A stretch of DNA of 64,000 nt from assembly GCA_973895155.1 (NCBI GenBank), contig OZ316897.1, forward strand, positions 10,354,001 through 10,418,000. Direction: 5' to 3'. The translations under genes were made by a program, and so were the position numbers. Positions 11,361 to 21,451 of the stretch are shown piece after piece. Under the pieces are notes generated by a model, which saw nothing but the letters and a program-made list of their open reading frames with translations, was not told where the DNA came from and ran no database searches. Source of the DNA: Marsupella aquatica. Lineage: Eukaryota; Marchantiophyta. How positions within the stretch are numbered: the first letter of the stretch is position 1; every line of letters starts with the position of its first letter.

Positions 11361-14300
11361 ATGCCAAGATTGGGAAGAGCTCTGTACCTCGTTGCTAGAA
11401 CAGCAGCAACAGTCCCCGCCTCCACCATGGCTGCCTTGGCGCCCTCCGTTCTTATTCGCGCTACCCCTCTGTCCTGCTCTTTCATCGACTCTAAAGTAGG
11501 GGCTCTTTCAGTGGTGGGTAAGAAGCCCCTCAATGTGCCTTACCTTGATGTCACAGCCCGCTCGTCCTCAGCAGACCCTGCTACCTCTTCCTCCTGGGAC
11601 TCCTATGCTGAGAAAATGTTGACCCCTCGATTGACCTCAAGGTTTCTGAAGGACTTCACCTGCGATTCACCGACTGTGTATGGAAGCACTCCAAAAAATG
11701 CTTCCTCCGGTATTTGTACTGGGTTCAACAGCTATCCGAAGGTTTGTGGTGCTAGCGATTGTCGCAGTTTTGCTGTCGTGGCTGACGGACGAGAAGCTAC
11801 ACAGATTATCGGCGAGGCAAAGGATACAAAGGGGCTGGAGGGGGAGTCTGTGGTCACCAATTCTTCAACAGGTGAGGCTGTCTCAGGAGAGGTTGAGAAT
11901 GAGGCAGAGGAAGAGGAGTCGGTCGAGAAAGCGAGGAGCGAAAGGAGACGGAGAGAGAGCGTCGATAGTACTAGTTGCTCGTCACCACCCGCATGGAGGG
12001 ATCTGTTGACTGTACCTGGCATTGGGCGTCGCAACATGGAGAAATTGGTTGCGAAGGGGATTGCCAGACTCGATGAGCTGAAGCAGTTGTACCGTGATAA
12101 GGTATGCATCAGACTTGATTGCATTGTGTGGAAGTCTGTGTACTGGACGTCCTTTCTTTTCTTTTCTTGGCTTGGCTCTGTTGTCTTCTCTTGTCTTCTC
12201 TTTCTTCCTTCCTTTACTTTCCTAGCCTGCTTTGTCAATATTCTGGTTCCATTCTTTTCTGAGAATATTCAGTTCCATTCTTTTCTGAGAATATTGGTTT
12301 CCAGTTTTCAACATTCTGGTTTGGTAGCAGTTGTTACCGTCATAGCTATTGTTGGTCTCTGTGCTCTTATTTTACCACTCTCCCAGACAATATTGGCTGA
12401 CGTTAACTCTTTCAATCCTGCCGGGAGCAGTCGTCTTTTCCTCTCTTCTTCTCTTCGTTCTTTTCTCTATAAGGATATTGGTGCCTGTTTGTTTCACTTT
12501 TTAAGTACTGCTCAGAATTGGCTGGGTGTTGTGAGCAATGGTAATCTTATCCGTGCCAGATGCCCTGAGGTTTCAGTTTGGAAGAGATGTCCGCTGATGC
12601 TTCGATCTTGAGTTGTTTTAGTAAAGCTTACGGTGAGGTATCCACACCATTTTCGATACAAACTTGTTATTGGAAGGCCTCCGGACTTATGCTAAATCTC
12701 CAACGAATGTCCTACTCTTTGTCTCAACCAAGAAAGAATCTCTCACGTTGTCTTCCATTATTTGCAGTATCGGAGTGATGGGACAGAAAAGATGGTGGAA
12801 TTCCTTCGGAGCTCGGTGGGAGTCCAGAAGCATCATGCGACAAGTATTTCAGTCTTCATTAAGAACACCGTGGATGCCGAGGAGGACAGAACAGCAGAAA
12901 GTGGAGCAAAGTCAAAGAAAAGACTGACTTTTTGCGTGGAGGGCAACATCAGTGTTGGAAAAACCACATTCCTACACAGGATTGCCAACGAGACTATTGA
13001 GCTGAGAGATCTCGTGGAAGTAGTTCCTGAACCCATTGGAAAATGGCAAGATGTGGGTCCTGACCACTTCAATATTTTAGACGCTTTCTATGGAGACCCA
13101 GAACGTTATGCGTACACTTTCCAGAACTATGTATTTGTGACTCGGATGATGCAAGAGAGGGAATCTGCGAAGGGTGATAAGAGGCTGCGCTTGATGGAGA
13201 GGAGTGTCTTCAGTGATCGAATGGTAATATTATCTACCTTTTGGGTTCTTTGCCAGTGGAAGCAAAGGGGTTTTTAACATTGAAGTTCGTCGTTACTTTC
13301 TTGGTTAATTCACAATTCATGGGAGTTTTGAAAGACGGTCTCAACTCTGGTCTAAGTCTTACTTATCTTCGTTTGAGTAACCTCAAGTGATGGTTAATGG
13401 TTCGGAGCTTGTGGAGTCAGTTCACATCATGGAGTCCAAAATACCTGATGGCTCTTCTAGTTTGAATGTCTGTTTCTTATCTTTGGATAAATTCGTCCAT
13501 CTGGCAGGTATTTGTTCGAGCCGTTCATGAAGCTAAGTGGATGAGCGACGCAGAGATCAGTATTTATGATTCATGGTTTGATCCGGTGGTATCGGCCATG
13601 CCTGGGCTTGTTCCGGATGCATTCATTTACCTACGTGCAACTCCCGATACATGCCTACGTCGCCTCCAGTCCAGGAATAGGGAAGAGGAAACAAATGTGA
13701 CTCTGGACTACCTGCGTGGGTTGCATGAGAAGCACGAACAGTGGCTGTTCCCTGCTGAACGTAGCGGCAGTAACGTTCTGTCGGTTAGTGAATGGCCATC
13801 GGCGAATAAGGGGCCGCTCTCTCCTCGTCTGCAAGACCGTGTCCTCTACCTGCAAGGCGAAAATGTCCATTCATCCATCCAAAAGGTAACTTAAATTTAT
13901 ACTTTGCCCCGTGTCGTTTCAGCGACATTGTTACACGTCCCCTTGTGTTCTTGTTACGTCCTGTGCAATCACTACTCGTGAAGGATTTTCTCAGGCTGCT
14001 GCCTCCCTGTGCAGTCCTTTCAATTTCTGTTGTCTAGGTACTTTTGAGGAATGGATCTGTAAATCCTTCGTCGGGCAAGGTTCCAATATGAGGCTCCTCT
14101 GAAGTCTTGAAATGAATAAGGATCCTCGTGTTATCTATTGTGCAATTGTAAAGCCCATTGGAGACTCCTCGATACAACATTTGCTTACAACTTCTAAAAT
14201 TTAAGTCTCATTTGCTCCGTAGCATTGGAGATGGCTGACAGATGAGGATCTCTGTTCACTAGTATGCCCCAACGGAATCGTGGGAAGGAACCTGACCCCT

Positions 14301-14956
14301 AAAGATCCTTAACTAAACGAATATTTGAATGTCAAGTGAAGCCCTTTGATCTAGGACTGAATGTAAGAGTGGAAATGGATCTTTAGACCCTACTTGATGT
14401 AATGGTTGATGTAATGGTTGATGTAATGGTCTTGGGTACTAGATCTGTTCTGAGGCGTTCGTTGTAGAGCCTCGTTTAGTTTCTTCTAAAGGTCATCCAG
14501 AATGCAGTATTTTGGCTCTCGTATGGGAATGAGATTCAACTCACGGGAATTATATAACTTAGTTTCTAAATTTCCGTGTCCTGTGCATGTCAGGTTCCGG
14601 CATTGGTATTGGACTGTGAGCCCAGCATTGACTTCACAAGGGATGTGGAAGCCAAAGCAGAGTATGTGTATTCTATATGTTTTCCTCGTTCCCAAGTCGT
14701 TTCGATCACATCTTACTCGAAAGTTTTGGTGTCGCTAGATTTCTTAATTCCGTTTCCTTGGTGCAGATACGCGCGCCAAGTGGCAGACTTCTTCGAATAC
14801 GTGCAGGGCATGAAAGATAGTGCGGGACCACCGGCAGATGCTAGCTCGCTTATACTCCCCAGGGGTGGAATCCTTGGGCCAGATGGAAATATTCTGCAGC
14901 CCAACTCTCTTGAAGGAGTAAATTTGCGTAGGCAGATATCAACTGTTTGTAGTTGA
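11361..14956 (+). CDS. dNK: Deoxyribonucleoside kinase with N-terminal helix-hairpin-helix extension (five exons)
   Basis: Exons are 11361-12101, 12768-13223, 13508-13885, 14594-14661 and 14767-14956. All borders are GT-AG and the frame is continuous, giving about 610 residues. The kinase should phosphorylate deoxyribonucleosides for organellar or salvage dNTP supply. Evidence for this is the P-loop EGNISVGKTT (about residues 305-314), PEPIGKWQ, the ERSVFSDR motif just before intron 2, and an arginine-rich lid (RLQSRNREEE) in exon 3. The first 35 residues are rich in Ala, Arg, Ser and Thr with no acids, like a mitochondrial or plastid leader. A second in-frame ATG at 11427 could give a shorter leader. 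Exon 1 ends in a helix-hairpin-helix motif (LLTVPGIGRRNMEKL, about residues 215-229), preceded by an acidic, low-complexity stretch. Many family members are 200-300 residues, so the N-terminal half is an added module. The start at 11361 is the first in-frame ATG. Confidence 0.85.
12246..12296 (+). repeat. Two-copy 26-bp tandem duplication in kinase intron 1
   Basis: GTTCCATTCTTTTCTGAGAA occurs at 12246 and again at 12272 as adjacent 26-bp units inside the first intron of the kinase gene. Confidence 0.85.
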
Positions 14957-15529
14957 GCTGACTTGTATCTAAGAAAATATTTTGCCTTCTTTGCGGGTCA
15001 TGTCTTTGTGTCAAGGGTTCACATCTTGGCTAGTGATCTTACTGTATTTGCGCAACTTTGTTGAAGTCTGTAAAAGTGGGTAATGGGCACAAAGTGTGGT
15101 TGATTTCGTGCTCTCTCCAGCTGGACATCAACCAGGCTTTTTGTTTCCTCTCTCGCGCTTTTTACAGCAACCATTTTGTACTCCAATGGAGCCTTGTAAT
15201 ATAATAGCTGTATCTGATCAACAGCTGATCAACCCTTGTCGATGTAAACAGATTGTGAGCACCTCCAATGTCGAGTAATTCTAATCCCTCGATATGTACA
15301 TAAAGATCTTTAGCGGGTGCCATCTGTTTCGTTTGGTACTCCGCAATTTTTGTTAATATTTACTTTCCTCCAAACTGGGATGTGGATTCTGTAGTTTTCT
15401 TCGAAGGTTCGTTCTGTGGTCCGCTGTTTGTTTCCTGGAAACACCTTGAAAAGCGTTGGTGCTCCGAATGAATGCCTTTTAGTCGCGCCCAAGGAAATTG
15501 CTGGAATATAGACCGTGTGCCATTTTGCA

Positions 15530-15669
15530 TTTCGTGTGGACTTTCACTGACTCGACAGGAGCAGTCAAACGCAGAAGGACCACCTGTTGTGAGTAGCCAT
15601 TTCGTGTGGACTTTCACTGACTCGACAGGAGCAGTCAAACGCAGAAGGACCACCTGTTGTGAGTAGCCA
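15530..15669 (+). repeat. Two-copy 70-bp tandem duplication
   Basis: The unit ATTTCGTGTGGACTTTCACT and onward is present at 15530 and again at 15600. The two copies are identical by eye, ending in GTGAGTAGCC both times. Confidence 0.9.
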
Positions 15670-16212
15670 CCCTTTATGAATCATATCAATTCAAGCAATA
15701 TCAAATATATAGAGGTTTGCAAACAGGATTGGCACATGACACCATTTTCATATACTTATTTTTCTGCGGAGATCCCAATTGCTTTCGCTATATTCTAAAT
15801 TTAACCCTTGCAAGTTTTTTTTCCCCTTTGAAAGCTGAAAGCAGACCCATCCAATAGACTCCAGAGCATGCTACTCTGGAGGGTAGTCACACAGATAATA
15901 GACGTAACCACAGGATGACAATACCAAGGGATCAGACACACTGGCCCCGAGTAGGAGTTAGAGAGGCTTCAACCAGAGCTGCATAGTGGGCCAGCTAGTA
16001 GCCTTACCCAGGGATTAGACAAGGACCCACCACCAGGAGGGAGAGAGGGTTAAGCCAAAGCTACAGAGTGGGCCAGCTATGTGTTCAAGAGGAGAAATCA
16101 GTATTCCCACAACTATAACCCAACCAAAACACACACATGCACATGTGCCCTCTACACCCCCTTGAGTATTTTGAAAGAATCCAACACTCCCACCACTACT
16201 ACACACACATAC

Positions 16213-16279
16213 CCTCTACGCCCTTGAGTGTTTTGAATTGAAGTGTCCACTTCAATTCAAACACTCAAGGGCGTAGAGG
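16213..16279. repeat. Near-perfect 67-bp inverted repeat
   Basis: The arm beginning CCTCTACGCCCTTGAGTG is followed, after a 2-base centre at 16246-16247, by its reverse complement ending CACTCAAGGGCGTAGAGG. The arms are about 31-33 bases and differ by one T (TTTT against TTT). The sequence sits inside the degenerate repeat block of 15940-16460. Confidence 0.85.
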
Positions 16280-16902
16280 ATAAGATACCAAGTACAAAAG
16301 ACTAACTCAACCATCAAACAAGTTTGAATAGGGTAGCCATAAGGGGACAATCCCAAGGGATCCCGACCAGGAGGGAGAGGGTTAAACCTGAATTGCAAGG
16401 CGGGCCAGCTAGGGGTTGAAGAGAAAGCAATCCTCCCAGTGCTACAACCCACCCACACACACCCTCTAAACCCCTAGAGTGTTTTGAATTGATGTGTCTT
16501 ACTCAAAATTAGCATACCAACAATTGAATAACTAATCCAACCATCAAACAAATTTGATTGGAAGGTAAACAGATGAAGTTCTTTGAAGTGAACCACATGG
16601 ACTCCTACTCATAATGCTTAACTACTAAGGGGAGTGTTTCGAGATTTCCCTTTGTAATATGCTTAACCCACAGCTTCGACCAGAAAAGGGGCCCTCAAAT
16701 GAAGCTCCGCAAACCCTAATAGTGAGCATAGGTAATTTCTTAAGAATTATGAACTAGTTTTAGATACAGTTTTTTTGTGGAATGGATGTCCCGATGGGCG
16801 ACTCTAAAAATAATTTTAGATTCACCCATCGATACAGTATTTGTTGAATGGATATCTATGTGAATCTCAATGTAGATCTATGTTTTAGTTGTACGTCAAT
16901 TT

Positions 16903-17260
16903 TGTCATGCCGAGGGACACTGCCTCTTATGCACATCGGCATGTCCCTCGCCTGCCCGCTAGGTATGTAGTTAGGGCTAGTGTACTACTTGAGTTAGCGA
17001 CATGTTCTTGTAGCAAGTCTGGGCCGTTCTTGAAGCAAATGTGCTTGTTAGTGTGACGCCAGGACTTTGCTTGCTTAGGGCATGTCTTTCTTTGTGGGTT
17101 TTCAGTTCTTCTCGAATCGCTGTTGACAGAGCTCAGACAGTGCTCATCAGTTCCGTACACGGGATTCACACAGTGATTCGTTAGATGCTCCCGGCCGATC
17201 TTGGCATCCTGCCGGTTTTCGATTCGATTTCAGTACAATTGTTTCTCTTATGCCTTTTAT
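16903..17260 (+). repeat. 5' terminal repeat of the gypsy element
   Basis: It starts TGTCATGCCGAGGGACA and matches 32937-33293 over its whole length with five substitutions and one single-base gap. The match stops at 17260, after GCCTTTTAT. Beyond that the 5' side continues into a leader with no counterpart at the 3' end, while the 3' copy runs on into a different 176-bp segment. Confidence 0.85.
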
Positions 17261-19045
17261 TCGAGAAGAACTGCCGAGTGAAGGGAAGAAGATCAGAAAC
17301 GTTGTGCTTCTCAGCTGCTCATGCCGGTCTAGACAATTTCCGTCGAAGCCGGTACAATTTCTTTGCAGAAAAATCAAGCGATGGGGTTAGAGTTAGATTT
17401 TTCCTTGTATACACTTAAACTCTCGGACTGGCGGAGTACACCCAGGAGGAGACGAGGGGAGCGCTTCCGGGAGGTTTTGCGTTTTGCCCAGGTTTTTCTT
17501 TTCCGGCCGCAACCTGCGTCACGACCTACTGCCGTGACCTTCGTCGGCGACTTGCTGCCGACTGCACAGGGCGCTGTGCTCTTGCTGGAGTTTTTAACGA
17601 CCCTTTGAAGCCCCTTTTTCGTTGGTTTTATGGCCATTTCCCGGCCACGGCTGCCATCCTGCATCGGCTGCCGTGCGACAACCTCCGGACTGCCTCGTCC
17701 ACCGCGCAACTGCTTCTCGACACATAGGGCCGCGCGCCCGTTTTCTTTTCGCCCTTATTTTTTGTTGCCATTTTTTGCCTTCGTCGCCTCGCCACTCCTT
17801 TCGCTTTGGTGTGCAGACTGTGCATAGGGCATCGTGCCCCTTGCCTTGCACATTTCCTTCCTTCTTTTTCCCTACCGTTATCAGCAATCAAAGCAGCTGG
17901 GGGAAAGCGAGCGCATGGAGAGGGCACGAGGCCCTATGGAGAATAAAGAGGGGGAGGGGGAGTAATCATTTGACTCTCTCTCTCTTGGGAGTCCCCCCCT
18001 GCAGGGCACAAGCATTAAGGAAGGAGGGGGAAGCGAAAGGAGGGCACCAAGCCCTAGGGAGCATTAAGTGGGGAGGAGGAGCCCTGCCAGAAGCAAAGCG
18101 AGGGAGAGGGCACAAGGCCCAACAGGAATCATTAAGGAGGGGAGAGGGAGCTCGTAGCTTCTCTTTGGGAGTTCATAAAGGGGGGCACGAAGCCCTATGG
18201 AGGGTTGGGGAGCCATTAAGAGGGGCTCATTTCTTTCTGTTCCCCCTTGCCTTAATTTTGCATCAGTTTTTCTTTGGCACTTACCCTGCCTCGCCTCGCC
18301 CTTTCTTTGTCTTTCGGGCTGGATTCTTTCCTTTCGCCTTGCTGCGCCTCGCCTTGCTCGACAGCATAGAGCCGCGCGCCATTTTTATTGTTGTGTATAG
18401 GTCGCTTGCCTATACACATTCGGCCGGTCCACCTTAAACCCGATGTGTATACACTTAGGGGCAGGCCCGTTTTTCTCGTATTTCTTTTCCTTTCGCCTCC
18501 CTTGCTTTCCATTCCGAATGGCTGCACTTTCTGGGTCCACAATGGGGCCCGATGTGTATAGATTTTAGGGGCCCTCCTTTCCGCCGACCTCAGATCATCT
18601 GCATACCGCTGCGGGTCCTGTGTCTACACATCAGACGGTCAATTTGGTATATAATAGGCAAATGCGAAGGGGACTGAATTTGCGCTTTTAAGGGTCATTT
18701 TCTCCAACGGTTTTTCTTTGTAACGGTTTTTATGTGTGTTCACACATTTTGTACATTTGGCACCCCGGGTTAGCATGCAGCATGTCAGCAGACGAGCCGG
18801 GAGGTAGCAGCTCATCGCCACCAACGCCCAGGTACCACTTACGGAGTGATCCACGACCGTTGGTGCCCATTTCATTGGAGTCTCGGCAATTTTGACGATG
18901 TCAGCAGACATCAGCAGCACCCACACCACGCAACCCTTCTGCTACATTTGGCGGTCGCTTCACCACTACCCCGAAGCCTACTATTGCTTCTTTGCCCTTT
19001 ACTCCTTCTGCATCAGTGATTGTTCCAGCTTCACCGACATACAGC
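17261..19045 (+). other. Long leader of the gypsy element
   Basis: About 1.8 kb lies between the end of the matching terminal repeat and the first in-frame ATG of gag at 19046. Between 17920 and 18230 there are four degenerate units of about 70 bp, each containing GGCACnAnGCCC and ATTAAG-like phrases next to purine-rich runs. A 271-codon frame at 17622-18437 spans these repeats. It has no recognisable domain and strong composition bias, so I do not call it a gene. Part of this region may really be LTR (U5). Confidence 0.5.
18758..18770 (+). other. Candidate tRNA primer-binding site of the gypsy element
   Basis: TGGCACCCCGGGT begins with the TGG expected opposite a tRNA CCA end and follows a possible LTR end, TTTTGTACA, by two bases. 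If this is the primer site, the 5' LTR would run 16903-18755, much longer than the part matched at the 3' end. I cannot name the tRNA. The assignment is tentative. Confidence 0.3.
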
Positions 19046-21451
19046 ATGGATGCCAGTCACTCATCTGGCCGCATTGAGCGCTTCAGTGGGCGGCCAGGCA
19101 TTGTTTCTTTGCGTGAGTTCAAATCCACTTTCTACACTGTCGTTTACGAATTGGAGTTGAAGTATGGCAGCAATTTCACAAATGCTTTTGCATTTAAGCA
19201 GCTAGCCAGGTATGTGCACCATGAGGCTTTGGATGTGTATGAGCAGCACTCTCACCGGCTGCTTGCTATCACACAATTGCCTAACCCTGCCTATGCCACT
19301 GCAATTGCGGCTGCCTCACAGCTGGCATTACAGAATGCCATTGCAGCCCATGCTGCTGCTCCTGCCACTTCCCCTCCTACTCCAGTTCCCACCACTGCAC
19401 CAGTTACTCCCACTGTCTTGGCACAGGCTACATCAGGCATTTCTCCCACCATTGATTCCCCTGCCTTTGTTGATCCAATGGCTGAGTTTTTCCAGGTTCT
19501 TGAATTGAAATTCCCAATCAAGAGTGCTGACAAAATCATGCAGTTGGCCACCTTTGTGAGGCAGCGCGATGAAACCTTGAAGATGATGTATCGTCGGCTT
19601 CTCAAGCTAAAAAAGGACACCCAGAGCATCATTGACCTGGAAGCTGCTCATCGCTATCTTCGCGCATTGGAGGGCACACCAGCTCTCCATTCGCAAGTGT
19701 TGCAGCAAGTATTCTCAGAGTTCGGAGATAGCTACACCCTGCTCAATGTCTATGACACTGCTGAGAAACTTGAGTTGGCCCATGCACGTTATGAGGCCAG
19801 TATTGCGCGTCCACCGCGATCCAGGTACCAGGCTGCTACCCCTACACTGGCCACTCCTTCCCGTGTGCCACAGTATGGTTCCAAGACCAAGCCAGCCCAT
19901 GCTGCTTTCATGCTGCCATCTTGCAACTACTGTGGTAACCCCAATCACAAGGCTAATGACTGTGATATTGTTGCTGAGGACCTGTCTTGTGATTTTTGCG
20001 GAAAAGTGGGTCACTTGGAGGCAGTTTGTTTTGCCAAATTCCCAGAGAGGAAGCAGCTACGACAGCAGGCCCCTCCTCCTGCTCCTGCTTCCACTCCCCC
20101 ACCAGCTAGGAGGGCTCCTACTGCATCAACTGCTCCTCCTTCCAGTGGCAAAGCATCCAGTGCCAACAAACCGCCCAAGCAGCAACAGAAGCAACCAGCT
20201 CAGAAGGAGGCTCACAACGCACAGGCAACTCAACTCCAGTCTCTGACTCATGAGGTTGAGTCCCTACGTGCCCAACTTGCCAACATCAAAGACAAGTTAA
20301 CTGCCTCTGCTGGTCCTTCTCAACCGGCTGGTCACGTGCAACCCATCCCTAGCCCAGGCACCACTGACAGTTCAGCACCTCTACCCCACTCTTTCTATGG
20401 CTTGCCATTTGATGCTCATATGGGTGAGTGTGTGTTGTCCTCTGCTCCACAGCCTGGCCTTACAGCAGAATTTTCAGATTCATTCTGCCCTTCCTATTTT
20501 GCTTACCAGCAGGCCAGTGCTGCCTCCCATATTGCTCCCACACGCCGCATTGTACAGGCTGATGGTCTTGCTACCGGTCCTATGACTAGAGCCAGGGGAG
20601 CTAGGGCTATCATGCCCCAATCTTTTCAGCCACTCACACTTGCTGAAGAGCGCACCTTGTTGGCGAGGGGGGAGGGAGCTGCAGCTACATCCATTCCACC
20701 ACCAGGTGCTGCTGACATTTCACAGGGAGTTGTTTCTCCTGAGCTGCTTGAGCATTTCACCTCCGGTATGGCACAAAGGATTCTTACAACTCCACTTTTC
20801 AGTTGCCATGATTTACAGCTGGATGCTAGAGCTGTCCTCAGGGCGCTAGAGGGTTCACTGCATTCTTCATCAGCCCCTGTGACACCGGTTTTGGAGGTCC
20901 AATCTCATGTACATACTGGACCTTCTTCTTCTCCTTTACATGTTTCCACTGGTTTGGCTGCCCCAGTACCGATTGTTGCTGATTGTGTGACCAGAGCTAC
21001 ACTTGATTCTGGTCATGCTGCTCCATCTTTCCTGGCTATGTTGTTGAGTGGAAAGACCGTGGACACTAACTCCCTTCACAAGGTACCTCATCATTTGCCG
21101 AGAGTGGTGCCTAGTGACAGGACTTCAGTTTCCACCACCATTGCCATTGTTGACAACAGGAATTCAGTGGTCAAGTTGGAGGGTCACACTCCTCAGGTGG
21201 TCATGCTAGACACAGGTGCTCAACCAGTGATATTGGGCATTCAGTTTGCCAAGAAGATGGGACTGTTGACTGATCATTTACAGCAATCCAAGTGGCACAT
21301 TCGGACTGCTAGTGGCACTGTGGAGGATGTGCTGGGTGAGAGTTCTACTTTACTCACTCTCACTTTTAATGGAGGTACAGATCAGGAACTGCATTTCCCA
21401 GTCAGATGTTTGGTTACCAATGCCACTACGTATGATGTGCTCATTGGCTAG
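19046..21451 (+). CDS. gag-pro: Gag-protease region of the gypsy polyprotein
   Basis: The open frame extends from 18992, but the first in-frame ATG is at 19046, preceded in frame by a TGA near 18893. The N-terminal half is a capsid-like helical gag. Two zinc knuckles of the CX2CX4HX4C type follow: CNYCGNPNHKANDC and CDFCGKVGHLEAVC, encoded near 19920-20030. A Pro/Ala/Gln-rich stretch and a probable coiled coil (LTHEVESLRAQLANIKDKL) come next. Near the end is a retropepsin domain with the active-site phrase VVMLDTGAQPVILG (about 21198-21240) and the closing phrase YDVLIG. The frame then meets TAG at 21449-21451 and continues without a shift into the methyltransferase region, so the stop is either a mutation or a read-through site. 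Confidence 0.85.
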   Translation: MDASHSSGRIERFSGRPGIVSLREFKSTFYTVVYELELKYGSNFTNAFAFKQLARYVHHEALDVYEQHSHRLLAITQLPNPAYATAIAAASQLALQNAIAAHAAAPATSPPTPVPTTAPVTPTVLAQATSGISPTIDSPAFVDPMAEFFQVLELKFPIKSADKIMQLATFVRQRDETLKMMYRRLLKLKKDTQSIIDLEAAHRYLRALEGTPALHSQVLQQVFSEFGDSYTLLNVYDTAEKLELAHARYEASIARPPRSRYQAATPTLATPSRVPQYGSKTKPAHAAFMLPSCNYCGNPNHKANDCDIVAEDLSCDFCGKVGHLEAVCFAKFPERKQLRQQAPPPAPASTPPPARRAPTASTAPPSSGKASSANKPPKQQQKQPAQKEAHNAQATQLQSLTHEVESLRAQLANIKDKLTASAGPSQPAGHVQPIPSPGTTDSSAPLPHSFYGLPFDAHMGECVLSSAPQPGLTAEFSDSFCPSYFAYQQASAASHIAPTRRIVQADGLATGPMTRARGARAIMPQSFQPLTLAEERTLLARGEGAAATSIPPPGAADISQGVVSPELLEHFTSGMAQRILTTPLFSCHDLQLDARAVLRALEGSLHSSSAPVTPVLEVQSHVHTGPSSSPLHVSTGLAAPVPIVADCVTRATLDSGHAAPSFLAMLLSGKTVDTNSLHKVPHHLPRVVPSDRTSVSTTIAIVDNRNSVVKLEGHTPQVVMLDTGAQPVILGIQFAKKMGLLTDHLQQSKWHIRTASGTVEDVLGESSTLLTLTFNGGTDQELHFPVRCLVTNATTYDVLIG

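Larger units (their letters stand above)
14957..16902. other. Intergenic region with degenerate repeats, no gene recognised
   Basis: This is the downstream flank of the kinase gene, including its probable 3' UTR. From about 15940 to 16460 three diverged blocks share the phrases AGGAGGGAGAG, GGGCCAGCTA and CTCTACNCCCTTGAGT, so an old low-copy repeat was probably duplicated locally. No reading frame here has recognisable motifs. Confidence 0.5.

Noticed and set aside
17622-18437. 271-codon plus-strand frame in the gypsy leader
   Set aside because: No domain, extreme composition, and it runs through DNA repeats; probably chance.
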